Assembly (NCBI RefSeq): GCF_022484225.1
Contig: NZ_JAKVLT010000001.1
Location: forward strand, 310,001-374,000
Source: Pseudoramibacter sp.
GTDB taxonomy: Bacteria; Bacillota; Clostridia; Eubacteriales; Eubacteriaceae
Reading direction: 5' to 3'
Length of the DNA: 64,000 nt
Each line of letters opens with the position of its first letter. Positions within the stretch are counted from its first letter, which is position 1. The notes under the pieces are model-generated. The model was given only the letters and a program-made list of their open reading frames with translations, made no database searches and was not told the origin of the DNA. Below are positions 8,517 to 17,129 of this stretch, one piece after another. The position numbers and the translations under genes are program-made.

Positions 8517-9686
8517 TTAGAATCTGCCGATGGTGTTGTTAGCCGTGACGATTCTCTGGATTTCGTTGGTCCCTTCAAAGATCTGGAAGATCTTCGCATC
8601 GCGCATGAGTTTTTCAACTGGATAGTCGCGGATGTAGCCGTAGCCGCCGAACATCTGGACTGCTTCAGTGGTGACTTCCATTGCGGTATCAGAAGCGAAG
8701 CATTTTGCGATAGCTGCTTCTCTGGTGTAGCGTTTGCCCTGATCCATCAAGGTCAGTGCGTAAGCGTTCATCTGACGTGCAGCTTCGATCTTGATGGCCA
8801 TATCGGCGATCTTGAACTGCATCGCCTGGAATTTCAGGACAGGACGGCCGAACTGCTGACGTTCTTTGCAGTATTTGATGGCTTCGTCCATGGCTCTCTG
8901 TGCGAGGCCGACAGAAACAACGCCCATCCATGCACGGGCCTGATCCAATGTTTCCATTGCGATCTTGAAGCCTTCGCCTTCTTTGCCGAGGAGGTTTTCC
9001 TTCGGAACGTGAACGTCTTCGAGGATCACTTCAGCGGTGTTGGAGAGGCGGATGCCCATCTTGTCTTCTTCTTTGCCTGCGGACAGACCCGGTGTGCCTT
9101 TTTCAACGAGGAAAATGGACATGCCGTGGTGGGTGCCCTTGGATTTATCAGTCATGGCTGTGACGCAGTAGAAATCTGCGATGCCGCCGTTGGTGATGAA
9201 GCATTTGGTGCCGTTTAAGACATATTCGTCGCCAACTTTTTCAGCTGTGGTTTTGCCGGCTGCCGGGTCAGAACCAGCGCCAGGTTCGGTCAGTGCGAAA
9301 GCGCCGAAGCCGCCGTTGCACAGGATGTCGCAGACGCGTTTTTTCTGATCGTCGTTGCCAGCGATGAGAACCGGTTTGGTCCCGAGGCCGGAAGCGGAGA
9401 TCGTGGTTGCGAAGCCGGCGTCAGCTCTTGCCATTTCTTCGAACAATGCCGCAATGTCAACACGGGTCAACCCTTCGGTTTCGTCCGGGTTGGAGCGTTC
9501 CATGCCGCCGTATTCTGTCGGAACTTCCAGAATGTTCAAGCCCATTTCTTTGGCTTTGTCGTACATTTCGGTTGGAAATTCGCCGCTCTTATCGTAATCT
9601 TTCGCCTGTTCTACGACTTCTCTTTCACAGAAATCATGAACGTCATTTAATAAGTCCTTCGCTTCGTCAGAAATTAAATAAGCCAT
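8517..9686 (-). CDS. acyl-CoA dehydrogenase (short-chain / butyryl-CoA type)
   Basis: FAD enzyme forming or reducing the 2,3-double bond of a short acyl-CoA, in clostridia normally working with an electron-transfer flavoprotein. The 389 residues are typical. FAD and substrate motifs are visible: FALTEPGAGSDPA near 131-143, GGYGYIRDYPVEKLMRDAK near 344, and IFEGTNEIQR near 368 with the glutamate at the usual catalytic-base position of short-chain enzymes. The start has AGAAGGG upstream. The gene is downstream of the lactate-oxidase-like gene, but no etfA/etfB is adjacent. Exact chain-length preference cannot be read from the sequence. Confidence 0.92.
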   Translation of the reverse strand: MAYLISDEAKDLLNDVHDFCEREVVEQAKDYDKSGEFPTEMYDKAKEMGLNILEVPTEYGGMERSNPDETEGLTRVDIAALFEEMARADAGFATTISASGLGTKPVLIAGNDDQKKRVCDILCNGGFGAFALTEPGAGSDPAAGKTTAEKVGDEYVLNGTKCFITNGGIADFYCVTAMTDKSKGTHHGMSIFLVEKGTPGLSAGKEEDKMGIRLSNTAEVILEDVHVPKENLLGKEGEGFKIAMETLDQARAWMGVVSVGLAQRAMDEAIKYCKERQQFGRPVLKFQAMQFKIADMAIKIEAARQMNAYALTLMDQGKRYTREAAIAKCFASDTAMEVTTEAVQMFGGYGYIRDYPVEKLMRDAKIFQIFEGTNEIQRIVTANNTIGRF

Positions 9687-9750
9687 GTTTTGTTTCCCTT
9701 CTTCTCTTCAAATTTTTCTTCTCTTTTTCAAATTTTCAAATACGAGAATT

Positions 9751-9804
9751 TTACAAAAAAGTTCTGCCAACCCAGAGTGAGAAGTCTCTGATTTGACAGA
9801 ACTT
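9751..9804 (-). terminator. terminator between the FAD-oxidase and acyl-CoA dehydrogenase genes
   Basis: On the minus strand AAGTTCTG..CAGAACTTTTTT, with an inner stem CAGAG..CTCTG, forms a long interrupted hairpin followed by T6. Its outer 5' arm abuts the -10 box of the next promoter. Confidence 0.7.
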
Positions 9805-9833
9805 ATTATATCACAATTTTTTACGCCTGAAAA
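9805..9833 (-). promoter_or_regulatory. promoter of the acyl-CoA dehydrogenase gene
   Basis: TTTTCA (9828-9833), 17-bp spacer, TATAAT (9805-9810). Transcripts starting here, near 9798, lack most of the outer arm of the terminator hairpin. Confidence 0.55.
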
Positions 9834-9908
9834 GTGAAATGTGAAACTTTTGTCAATTCATTAAAGGTATCTTTATTGTGTCTGTATCTGTGCCTAAAAC
9901 TGCTGCAA

Positions 9909-11345
9909 TCAGTCGTCGACGTCAGGGTTGAAGCAGACTTTGCCCGGGTTCATGATCATGTTCGGGTCAAAGACTTTCTTGATGCCGCGCATGAGTTCCA
10001 TGTTCTTTTCGCCGACCATGTTCTTCAAGTATTTCATCTTGCCCATGCCGATGCCGTGTTCACCGGAAATCAGGCCGCCGAGTTCGACGCATTTGTCGTA
10101 GACTTTGGTCATGAATTCGTCGGATTCTTTCATGAAGGCTTCCTTGTCGTCGCCGTTGGAGCACAGGTAGATGTGCAGGTTGCCGTCGCCGGCGTGGCCG
10201 AAGTCTTTGATGGTGTAGTCTTTGCCTTCGCCTAAGGATTTGGCGTAGATCAAAAATTCAGGAATCTTGGTGATTGGCACAACGACGTCGCATTCATCGA
10301 GGAGCTTCGTGCTTTCTTCGATGGTTTCAAGGAGCGACGAACGGATCTGCCAGGCGTCAGCCAACAGTCTCGGGGTATCGGCGACGAGCACGTCGAGGGC
10401 GCCCGCTTCGAGGACGACTTCTGAGGCTTTTTCGATCTTGTCCATGAGTTCGTCTTCGTCGTTGCCGTCAAAGGTGGCGAGGACATAGGCCTTGACTTCC
10501 ACGCCGTCCATTTCGGCCGGGTAAACGTCTTTTTCCAAAGATTTCTGGGTGGCCATGGTGACGTCTTTTTCCATGAATTCCAAAGCCTGGGGATCGAGGT
10601 GAGCCTGGAACAGTTTCGGCACAGCGCCAATGGCTTCTTCGATGCTCGGATAAGGAATGATCATGGACATGGTGGCCTTCGGGGCGACGATGACTTTCAT
10701 GGTCATTTCGGTGACGATGCCGAGGGTCCCTTCAGCGCCGACAAACAGGTTCAAAAGCGAATAGCCGGAACTGGTCTTGGCGACGTCAGCCCCTTCTTTG
10801 ACGATTTCCCCTGTGGGCAGAACGACGGTCAGTGAACGGACATAGTCACGGGTGCAGCCGTATTTAACGGCGCGCATCCCGCCGGCGTTAGTCGAAACGT
10901 TGCCGCCGACTGTTGCGAATTTTTCACCAGGATCCGGCGGATACATCAGGCCGTGTTTCAGGGCATCCTGAGCGAGGTCGTTCAGAAGCACCCCTGGCTG
11001 AATACGCACGACCAGGTTTTCTTCGTCGTACCCTAAAATCTTATTCATCTTCAGGGTCGAAATCATAACGCCTTTTTCAATGGAAACCGGTGCGCCGGTT
11101 AAGGCGGTTCTTGCGCCTGACGGGGTTACCGGGATTTTGTTTTCGTTGCAGATCTTGACGACAGCGGCGACTTCTTCAGTGGTTCTCGGTTCGACGACCA
11201 CATCCGGCAGTTCCTGGCCGTAGATGCGCATTTCGTCATGGGCGAAATCGTCGTTGATGTCTTCGCCTAAAATGACATGGCCGTTGGCCGCTTTTTTGAT
11301 CTGTTCAATGATCTCCGGCGTAACCGGATTGTACGTATAGCTCAT
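9909..11345 (-). CDS. lctD: FAD-binding oxidase, LctD/GlcD type (probable lactate dehydrogenase)
   Basis: A 478-residue flavoprotein of the D-lactate/glycolate dehydrogenase family. The PCMH-type FAD domain covers about residues 40-220 (PVTPSGARTALTGAP, TVGGNVSTNAGGMRAVKYG, FVGAEGTLGIVTE). The FAD-oxidase C-terminal domain carries the metal/substrate motifs GHAGDGNLH and GEHGIGMGK. In Acetobacterium the homologue LctD works with an electron-transfer flavoprotein to oxidise lactate with NAD. Here no etf genes flank it, but the lactate permease and a FadR-type regulator are close and a matching operator overlaps its promoter. A glycolate role remains possible. Confidence 0.85.
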   Translation of the reverse strand: MSYTYNPVTPEIIEQIKKAANGHVILGEDINDDFAHDEMRIYGQELPDVVVEPRTTEEVAAVVKICNENKIPVTPSGARTALTGAPVSIEKGVMISTLKMNKILGYDEENLVVRIQPGVLLNDLAQDALKHGLMYPPDPGEKFATVGGNVSTNAGGMRAVKYGCTRDYVRSLTVVLPTGEIVKEGADVAKTSSGYSLLNLFVGAEGTLGIVTEMTMKVIVAPKATMSMIIPYPSIEEAIGAVPKLFQAHLDPQALEFMEKDVTMATQKSLEKDVYPAEMDGVEVKAYVLATFDGNDEDELMDKIEKASEVVLEAGALDVLVADTPRLLADAWQIRSSLLETIEESTKLLDECDVVVPITKIPEFLIYAKSLGEGKDYTIKDFGHAGDGNLHIYLCSNGDDKEAFMKESDEFMTKVYDKCVELGGLISGEHGIGMGKMKYLKNMVGEKNMELMRGIKKVFDPNMIMNPGKVCFNPDVDD

Positions 11346-11416
11346 TCTGTTTCCTCCTCTGTGTTCTCCATAAAAATGAACAATGGGTCTTTTTAATTTT
11401 TTATTATGATAAAAAT

Positions 11417-11427
11417 TGGTCTGACCA
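11417..11427. promoter_or_regulatory. GntR-type operator at the lctD promoter
   Basis: TGGTCTGACCA, an exact TGGT-N3-ACCA dyad. It covers the expected transcription start of lctD and matches the sites in the lactate permease promoter. Confidence 0.7.
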
Positions 11428-11435
11428 CTAGCTTT

Positions 11436-11464
11436 ATTATAATGTAATCCTGTATCAATTTCAA
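11436..11464 (-). promoter_or_regulatory. promoter of lctD
   Basis: TTGAAA (11459-11464), 17-bp spacer, TATAAT (11436-11441). Confidence 0.7.
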
Positions 11465-11654
11465 GTCATTCTGTTCAAAAACCGCCCCCTTTTTCAGAAA
11501 TTTTTATGATTTTTTGCTGTTCTCTTTGAAATCGTTTTTTATCTAATTTTTTCTCTATTATAGCTTTTTTTTATTGTTTTCGCCATAAAAAAGCCCAAGT
11601 CGTGATAAAATATAGAACAGACTTACTATTGCATTATATACCTGGAGGTGCATT

Positions 11655-12869
11655 ATGTACAATATTCGGAAAATTGACAACGATCTGACTTTTGTCGGCG
11701 TCAACGACCGCCGGCTGACCCTGTTTGAAAACATTCACCCGCTGCCCCAGGGGGTGTCCTACAACTCCTACGTGCTGCGGGACGAAAAGAACGTGCTTTT
11801 CGACACCGTGGACTGGTCCTGCGGGCGCCAGTTCTTCGAAAACGTCGAAGCGGCCCTGGACGGCCAGGACCTCGACTACGTCGTCGTCCACCACGCCGAA
11901 CCGGACCACGCCGCGACCCTCGATGAAATCCTCATCCGCTACCCCAAGGCCCGGGTGCTGTGCTCGGCCAAAGCCAAACTTTTCTTGGAACAGTTCGGCC
12001 ATCAGGTCGAAGACCGGGTCGACGTCGTGAAAAACGGCGACACCGTCTCCTTCGGCAAACACGAACTGACCTTCATCCAGGCCCCGATGGTCCACTGGCC
12101 GGAAGTCATGGTTTCTTTTGACTCCACCACCGGCACCCTGTTCTCCGCCGACGCCTTCGGCTCTTTCAAGACTTTGGACGGCGTCCTCTTCGAAGATGAA
12201 ATCAACGGCGCCGAAGAAATCGCGTGGCTCAACGAATCCCGCCGCTACTACACCAACATCGTCGGCAAGTACGGCAAGAACGTCCAGATGCTCTTAAAGA
12301 AGGCCGCCGGCCTCGACATCAAGATGATCTGCCCGCTTCACGGCGTCATCTGGCGCAAAGACATCGACCGCTTCATCGAAAAATACCAGCTGTGGAGCAC
12401 CTACACGCCGGAACATTTAGGCGTCGTCATCGCCTGCGGCTCCATGTACGGCGACACCGAACAGGCGGCGGACATCCTGGCCAACGCCCTGGTGCAGCGC
12501 GGGGTCAAGCGGGTGCGCTTCTTCGACGTGTCCAAGACCCACCCGTCCTACATCATCGCCGCGATCTTCAGATATTCCCATCTCGTCATCGCGTCCCCGA
12601 CCTACAACCTCGGCATCTACCCGCCGATTCACAACCTCATCAACGAAATCAAGAACCTCAACATCCAGAACCGCGTCGTGTCCGTCATCGAAAACGGCAG
12701 CTGGGCCGTGAAGTCCGGCACCCTCATCGAAAAGGAACTGGATCAGAACAACATTTCGTTCTTAGGGGACCGGGTCACCGTGAAATCCTCCGTGAACGCC
12801 GACAACAGAGAAAGCATCATCGCCCTGGCCCAGACCATTGCCGACGACATCTACGCAAAGAAGAATTAA
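11655..12869 (+). CDS. fprA: flavodiiron protein (FprA, A-type)
   Basis: Cytoplasmic oxygen or nitric oxide reductase that protects anaerobes. The 404 residues match class A: an N-terminal metallo-beta-lactamase-like diiron domain with the HHAEPDHA ligand motif near residue 79, and a C-terminal flavodoxin domain starting at about 254 with the FMN loop GSMYGDTEQ. There is no fused rubredoxin. The start has CTGGAGGTG. It is monocistronic, divergent from lctD and convergent with the permease. The context suggests protection of oxygen-sensitive lactate metabolism, which is inference. Confidence 0.93.
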   Translation: MYNIRKIDNDLTFVGVNDRRLTLFENIHPLPQGVSYNSYVLRDEKNVLFDTVDWSCGRQFFENVEAALDGQDLDYVVVHHAEPDHAATLDEILIRYPKARVLCSAKAKLFLEQFGHQVEDRVDVVKNGDTVSFGKHELTFIQAPMVHWPEVMVSFDSTTGTLFSADAFGSFKTLDGVLFEDEINGAEEIAWLNESRRYYTNIVGKYGKNVQMLLKKAAGLDIKMICPLHGVIWRKDIDRFIEKYQLWSTYTPEHLGVVIACGSMYGDTEQAADILANALVQRGVKRVRFFDVSKTHPSYIIAAIFRYSHLVIASPTYNLGIYPPIHNLINEIKNLNIQNRVVSVIENGSWAVKSGTLIEKELDQNNISFLGDRVTVKSSVNADNRESIIALAQTIADDIYAKKN

Positions 12870-12882
12870 ACACACGCAATAA

Positions 12883-12913
12883 AAAAGCCGGATCTTTCGA
12901 TCCGGCAATTTTT
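12883..12913. terminator. bidirectional terminator fprA/lctP
   Basis: GCCGGATC-TTTC-GATCCGGC flanked by A6 and T7. Confidence 0.9.
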
Positions 12914-12923
12914 TTGACCTGAA

Positions 12924-14483
12924 TTAGTGAATCACCAGGCCGATCATCGGGAAGACGTAGCAGATCACGCCTGCGATGACCACGAAGAGCAGACAGTATT
13001 TTGCGACCTTGCGAAGCACGACACTTTCGGAACCGGCCAGTGCCACAGCAGAAGTCCCAATGGCGATGCCCTGCGGGCTGATCATCTTGCCGATGCCGGC
13101 GCCCAGTTCGTTGGCTGCGCACAGCCACGCCGGGTTGGCCCCGATGGCCACAGCCGTCTGGCGCTGCAGATCGCCGAACAGGACAGAAGTGGAAGTCCCT
13201 GAACCGGTGACGAAGGCGCCGATGGTGCCGATGAGCGGTGAAATGGCCGGGAAGGCAGTGCCCGTTGCGGCGACGAGGACGGCGGCGATTTCGCCGGTCA
13301 TGCCGCTGTGGGTCATGATCTTAGCTAAGGCAAGCACGGAGCAGATGGTGACGATGGTCTTCCAGTTGCTCGTGACGGTTTTGCCGAAGACCCGTCCCAG
13401 GGTTTTGCCCTTGGCGCCCTGAGCCAGACCGCCGATGATGGCCGCGATGAAGATCAGGACACCCGGGGTGTTGATCCACGTGAAGGTCAGAGGCGATGCG
13501 CCCTTGCCGTTGTAAATCGTCACGGCTGATGCGATCTTGGACAGCGGATCGTGAATAAAGGGCACGAGGCTTGAAGTCAAAACCAGAATCACAAAGATCA
13601 GAATGAAAGGCAGCCACGCGTTGACCGCTGAACCGAAGGTCAGTTTTTCGGTCGAAAGCTGACTCGGATCTGAAATCGTGGAGTATTCTTCAGGCACTTC
13701 GCGGCCGCGCATCTTCCGGGCCATGAGAATGGTCACGGCCATGCACACGATGGAACCGACGATGTTCGGCAGTTCCGCGCCGACGAAGCGGCCGACGATG
13801 AAGCACGGCAGCGTGAAGGCCAGAGACGACACGATGGTGATGCCCCAGACGCCTTTCATGGCTTTCGGCCCTTTGCCGAGAATCATGACGGCGATAATCG
13901 GCGAGATAAACATGATAATGCATTCAATGAGTGCAACGTTGGCCGAAAGGGTCGTGGCGTTGAGCCCCGTAACCGCCGCCATGGTGGTGGTCGGAACCCC
14001 GACGGAGCCGAAGGCTGTCGGCGTGGAGTTGATGACCAGGCAGGCCACAACCGTCGGAATCGGGTCAAAGCCCAAGCCCACGAGGATAGACGCCGGAATG
14101 GCCACGGCAGTGCCAAAGCCGGCCATGCCTTCCATGAAGTTGCCGAATCCCCAGGCAATGATTAAAAGCAGAATCCGCTGGTCCGTGGACACCGACGCGA
14201 GCATGGCCTTGATTTTATCCATGGCCCCGGTTTCCAGGGTGATGTTGTAGGTGAACAGCGCCGCAATGATGACCAGAATGATCGGCCACAGGGCGTTGAG
14301 CGTGCCTTCCAGTGCTGCCGTCGCCACGTTGGAGCCGGAGCTGCCGAAGGACACCATCGCGATGACCGCACCGATGCCCAGGGCGATGAGGCAGGCCTGA
14401 TAGCCCGGCATCTTCATCACGGCGAGGGCGATGATCAGCCAGATAATTGGAATCAATGCCAGCAGAAATAAACCAAAATTCAT
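12924..14483 (-). CDS. lctP: L-lactate permease (LctP/LldP family)
   Basis: Proton-coupled lactate importer in the membrane. With the ATG behind AAAGGGGGAAG the protein has 519 residues. A 38-codon upstream extension in frame lacks a ribosome-binding site and overlaps the promoter, so it is rejected. Conserved features include PIIWLIIALAVMKMPGYQ at the N-terminus, WGFGNFMEGMAGFGTAVAIPA near residue 110 and MISPQGIAIGTSAVALAG near the C-terminus. It lies divergent to the GntR regulator, with two operator copies in its promoter. Confidence 0.93.
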   Translation of the reverse strand: MNFGLFLLALIPIIWLIIALAVMKMPGYQACLIALGIGAVIAMVSFGSSGSNVATAALEGTLNALWPIILVIIAALFTYNITLETGAMDKIKAMLASVSTDQRILLLIIAWGFGNFMEGMAGFGTAVAIPASILVGLGFDPIPTVVACLVINSTPTAFGSVGVPTTTMAAVTGLNATTLSANVALIECIIMFISPIIAVMILGKGPKAMKGVWGITIVSSLAFTLPCFIVGRFVGAELPNIVGSIVCMAVTILMARKMRGREVPEEYSTISDPSQLSTEKLTFGSAVNAWLPFILIFVILVLTSSLVPFIHDPLSKIASAVTIYNGKGASPLTFTWINTPGVLIFIAAIIGGLAQGAKGKTLGRVFGKTVTSNWKTIVTICSVLALAKIMTHSGMTGEIAAVLVAATGTAFPAISPLIGTIGAFVTGSGTSTSVLFGDLQRQTAVAIGANPAWLCAANELGAGIGKMISPQGIAIGTSAVALAGSESVVLRKVAKYCLLFVVIAGVICYVFPMIGLVIH

Positions 14484-14547
14484 AATCTTCCCCCTTTGAA
14501 TTGTACAAATCGTACACTTTGTGCTGTAAACGTCTGCTAACACTACT

Positions 14548-14576
14548 AGTATATAGTGGTCAGACCAATTTGTCAA
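14548..14576 (-). promoter_or_regulatory. promoter of lctP
   Basis: TTGACA (14571-14576), 17-bp spacer, TATACT (14548-14553). An operator lies inside the spacer, as expected for repression. Confidence 0.75.
14557..14567. promoter_or_regulatory. GntR-type operator 1 in the lctP promoter
   Basis: TGGTCAGACCA, an exact dyad between the -35 and -10 boxes of lctP. Confidence 0.7.
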
Positions 14577-14577
14577 T

Positions 14578-14588
14578 TGGTCTGACCT
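14578..14588. promoter_or_regulatory. GntR-type operator 2 upstream of the lctP promoter
   Basis: TGGTCTGACCT, one mismatch from the dyad. It is centred 21 bp (two helical turns) from operator 1, which would favour cooperative binding. Confidence 0.6.
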
Positions 14589-14703
14589 TTTTTTCATAAA
14601 TTTTCTATCTTACAAAGTCAAATTTTTGCCTAAATTTCACAGCGATTTGGTTTAAAATATAGAACATAATGACATTGAATCAGATGAAGGGAGGTGGCAC
14701 ACA

Positions 14704-15420
14704 ATGGCCACCAAAAATTCCAATAACGCCCGGGCCTTCCAGACCGTGATCGAACACATCCAGACCCAGTTTCAAAACAAGGCTCTGAAGCCCGGCGACC
14801 GCCTGCCCCCGGAACGGCAGATGGCCGAGAACATCGGGGTCTCCCGGGCCACGATCCGCGAAGCCATCCGCGCCCTGGAAATGATCGGCATGGTGCAGAG
14901 CCGCCAGGGGAAAGGCAATTTCATCAGCGACCGCCTGGACCTGGCCCTGATTCAGCCCATGACCATGTCTTTCTATCTGGGAAACGGCTCCCTTTACGAC
15001 ATTCACCATTTCAGACAGAGCCTTGAGGTGGAAGCGACCTACCTCGCGGCGCGGGACCCGTCCCCTGAGCTGTGCGCCCATTTGAGCCGCCTCGTGGACG
15101 GCATGGAAACGGCGCCGGACGTGCCCACTTCCGCCGCCCTCGACGACGATTTTCACCACAGCATCGCCAAGGCGTCGGACAACTGCCTGATCCGCGACGC
15201 CCTGACCGCCGCCACGTCCCTTCTGGACACGGTGCGCCGCCGGGCCCGCATCGCCATCATCACCCGGGAAAAGGACGAAGGCAACGCCCTGTGCTTCCAG
15301 CACCGGCGCATCGCCGACGCCATCGCGGAAAAGGACCCGACTCTGGCCCGCAAGCGCATGCTCGAACACATGCTCTACGTCGAGGATTTCCTCGGCGACA
15401 TCACCCCGGACAAGTCCTGA
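14704..15420 (+). CDS. GntR-family regulator, FadR/LldR subfamily
   Basis: A 238-residue transcription factor. The N-terminal winged helix (about 10-75) shows LKPGDRLPPERQMAENIGVSRATIREAIRALE. The C-terminal helical FCD ligand domain (about 90-225) has metal-binding histidines in DDDFHHSIAKAS and near the end. Subfamily members such as LldR and PdhR bind TGGT-N3-ACCA and respond to lactate or pyruvate. The same dyad occurs three times here, at lctD and lctP. I infer that it represses lactate use without lactate. The start has GAAGGGAGGTG. Confidence 0.9.
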   Translation: MATKNSNNARAFQTVIEHIQTQFQNKALKPGDRLPPERQMAENIGVSRATIREAIRALEMIGMVQSRQGKGNFISDRLDLALIQPMTMSFYLGNGSLYDIHHFRQSLEVEATYLAARDPSPELCAHLSRLVDGMETAPDVPTSAALDDDFHHSIAKASDNCLIRDALTAATSLLDTVRRRARIAIITREKDEGNALCFQHRRIADAIAEKDPTLARKRMLEHMLYVEDFLGDITPDKS

Positions 15421-15436
15421 ACTTAAGCTCCAAATC

Positions 15437-15462
15437 AGCCGGCCTCCCGCCGGCTTTTATTT
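15437..15462 (+). terminator. terminator of the GntR regulator gene
   Basis: GCCGGC-CTCCC-GCCGGC followed by TTTTATTT. Confidence 0.8.
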
Positions 15463-15503
15463 CGCCTGTTTTTCCTGCATTTCACATGCGGCGCCGCGAT
15501 TTA

Positions 15504-15512
15504 TGCTATAAT
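15504..15512 (+). promoter_or_regulatory. extended -10 promoter of the YARHG gene
   Basis: TGC-TATAAT with TATAAT at 15507-15512; the upstream -35 box is poor. Confidence 0.5.
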
Positions 15513-15557
15513 GAATGCATAATCATTACAAATCATTTAAATAAGGAGAAAAGCCCT

Positions 15558-16268
15558 ATGAAATGCCCTCACTGCGGCGCCCCTTTGGAAGACGGCCAGT
15601 CTTTCTGCACCAACTGCGGCGCACCCATTTCGAACCAGCCCTCACCCAGTCCCAATGCCGTAAAAGACGGCCGTGAAGCGGGCGCTCCGCCCGTTAAACA
15701 GCCCAGAGCCGCGGTCAGCAATACGCCGGTCATCATCGTGGCCATCATCTGCGCCGCGGCCGTCGCCGTCTGCGCCATGTATTTTTTGATCTACAAGCCC
15801 AAACTCGCGGCGCAGAAAAGCGCGGCCTCGGCCAAGACCTCCCAGTCTGAAAGTTCAAACAGCGGAACCTTATCGTCAGATGCATCAAATGCTTCAAGTT
15901 CTTCATCAAGAACGTCGTCCAGCCGGTCTTCATCCGCTTCTTCAAATTCAAGCTTAAGCTCAAACGCAAACTGGATGAACCGGAACTACATCATTCCCTA
16001 TTCGAGAACCACGCACCTGACTGCGAGCGACATCGCCGGCTTTTCAGCCAAGGAATGCGACTACGCCCTCAACGAAATTTACGCCCGGGAAGGCCGGCGC
16101 TTTAATTCAACGGAGCTTCAGGATTATTTTGACAGCAAAAGATGGTACAGCGGCACCATCGACCCCGACGACTTCGACGACGACACCATGCTCTCCGGGG
16201 TGGAACGGGACAACGCCGAATTCCTCCGGGACGCCGTGAACGACCGGGGCGGCTACACGCCGCAGTGA
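15558..16268 (+). CDS. zinc-ribbon, membrane-anchored YARHG-domain protein
   Basis: A 236-residue protein built of four parts: an N-terminal zinc ribbon (CPHCG..CTNCG, residues 3-25), one membrane helix (about 57-78), a serine-rich linker (about 85-135) and a C-terminal YARHG domain (YAREGRRFNSTELQDYF plus a WY pair). YARHG domains are extracellular and probably bind cell-wall material; no enzymatic role is known. The start is fixed by AAGGAGAAAAG. The next gene, a wall amidase, follows within 11 bases, so the two probably act together at the envelope. Confidence 0.85.
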   Translation: MKCPHCGAPLEDGQSFCTNCGAPISNQPSPSPNAVKDGREAGAPPVKQPRAAVSNTPVIIVAIICAAAVAVCAMYFLIYKPKLAAQKSAASAKTSQSESSNSGTLSSDASNASSSSSRTSSSRSSSASSNSSLSSNANWMNRNYIIPYSRTTHLTASDIAGFSAKECDYALNEIYAREGRRFNSTELQDYFDSKRWYSGTIDPDDFDDDTMLSGVERDNAEFLRDAVNDRGGYTPQ

Positions 16269-16279
16269 GCAGGCCCGTC

Positions 16280-17092
16280 ATGAAACACCAGAACCTCATT
16301 ATGGCCGTGCTCATCGCCATCATCGCCGTGATGATCGGCGCCGTCGCCTACGACGTCCACGCCAGAAACACTCAAACCACGGCGAAAACCGCGAAGACCG
16401 CAGCGAAAACCGCAAATAAAGTCTCAGACAAGTCAGATCAAAACCAGACCGCTCAAACCGCAAGTCAAAAGACCATCGTCCTCGATCCGGGCCACTCGGC
16501 CGTCATGCCCTCGGGCAGCGAAGCCGTGGGCCCCGGCGCGAGCGAAACCAAGGCCAAGGACATGGTGGGCACCAAGGGCGTCGCCACCGGCGTCACCGAG
16601 TACGACTTCATGCTGACCCTCGCGAACAAGCTCAAACCCGAGCTCGAAAAGCGGGGCTACAAAGTCGTGCTGACCCGCACCGACAGCCAGTCCGCCCACT
16701 CCTGCATCGAACGGGCCCAGGTGGCCAACGACAACCACGCCGACGCCTTCGTCCGCCTCCACGCCAACGCCGCCGAAAGCGCCGGGCCCTCCGGCGCCAT
16801 GACCATCAACATCACGGCGAACAACCCCTACACCAGCGCCACCTACAGCCAGTGCCGCAAGCTCTCGGACTGCGTGCTGAACGCCTACGTCAGCGCCACC
16901 GGCGCGAAAAGCGAGGGGGTCAGCGAACGAGACGACCTAACCGGAAACAACTGGGCCAAGGTGCCCACGACTTTGATCGAAGTCGGCTACATGACCAACC
17001 CCGAAGAAGACAAGCTGATGCAGACCGACGCCTACCAGGCCAAAATGATCCAGGGCATCGCCAACGGCATCGATCAGTTTTTTAAAAATTAA
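16280..17092 (+). CDS. N-acetylmuramoyl-L-alanine amidase (Amidase_3)
   Basis: Zinc amidase cleaving the bond between muramic acid and the stem peptide. The 270 residues have an N-terminal membrane anchor or signal helix (about 5-23), a K/T/A-rich linker and the catalytic domain from about 67. Zinc ligands are visible in VLDPGHS and VRLHANA, and the catalytic glutamate in IEVGYMTNPEE. A GTG at 16265, overlapping the previous stop, is an alternative start in frame. Neither start has a strong ribosome-binding site, which suggests translational coupling to the YARHG gene. Confidence 0.9.
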   Translation: MKHQNLIMAVLIAIIAVMIGAVAYDVHARNTQTTAKTAKTAAKTANKVSDKSDQNQTAQTASQKTIVLDPGHSAVMPSGSEAVGPGASETKAKDMVGTKGVATGVTEYDFMLTLANKLKPELEKRGYKVVLTRTDSQSAHSCIERAQVANDNHADAFVRLHANAAESAGPSGAMTINITANNPYTSATYSQCRKLSDCVLNAYVSATGAKSEGVSERDDLTGNNWAKVPTTLIEVGYMTNPEEDKLMQTDAYQAKMIQGIANGIDQFFKN

Positions 17093-17129
17093 TTATTGAT
17101 TTTTCGATTTGACCAGAAAGGACGTTACC

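Noticed and set aside
9751..9804. Riboswitch in front of the acyl-CoA dehydrogenase gene
   Set aside because: No known aptamer core is recognisable. The hairpin is explained as the terminator of the upstream gene.
14484..14597. 38-codon extension of lctP
   Set aside because: It runs through the -10 box and operator 1. The internal ATG has a strong ribosome-binding site.
15072..15557. Upstream extension of the YARHG gene into the GntR gene
   Set aside because: The extension is low-complexity arginine/histidine sequence out of frame with the regulator. The true start at 15558 has a ribosome-binding site and an extended -10 promoter before it.
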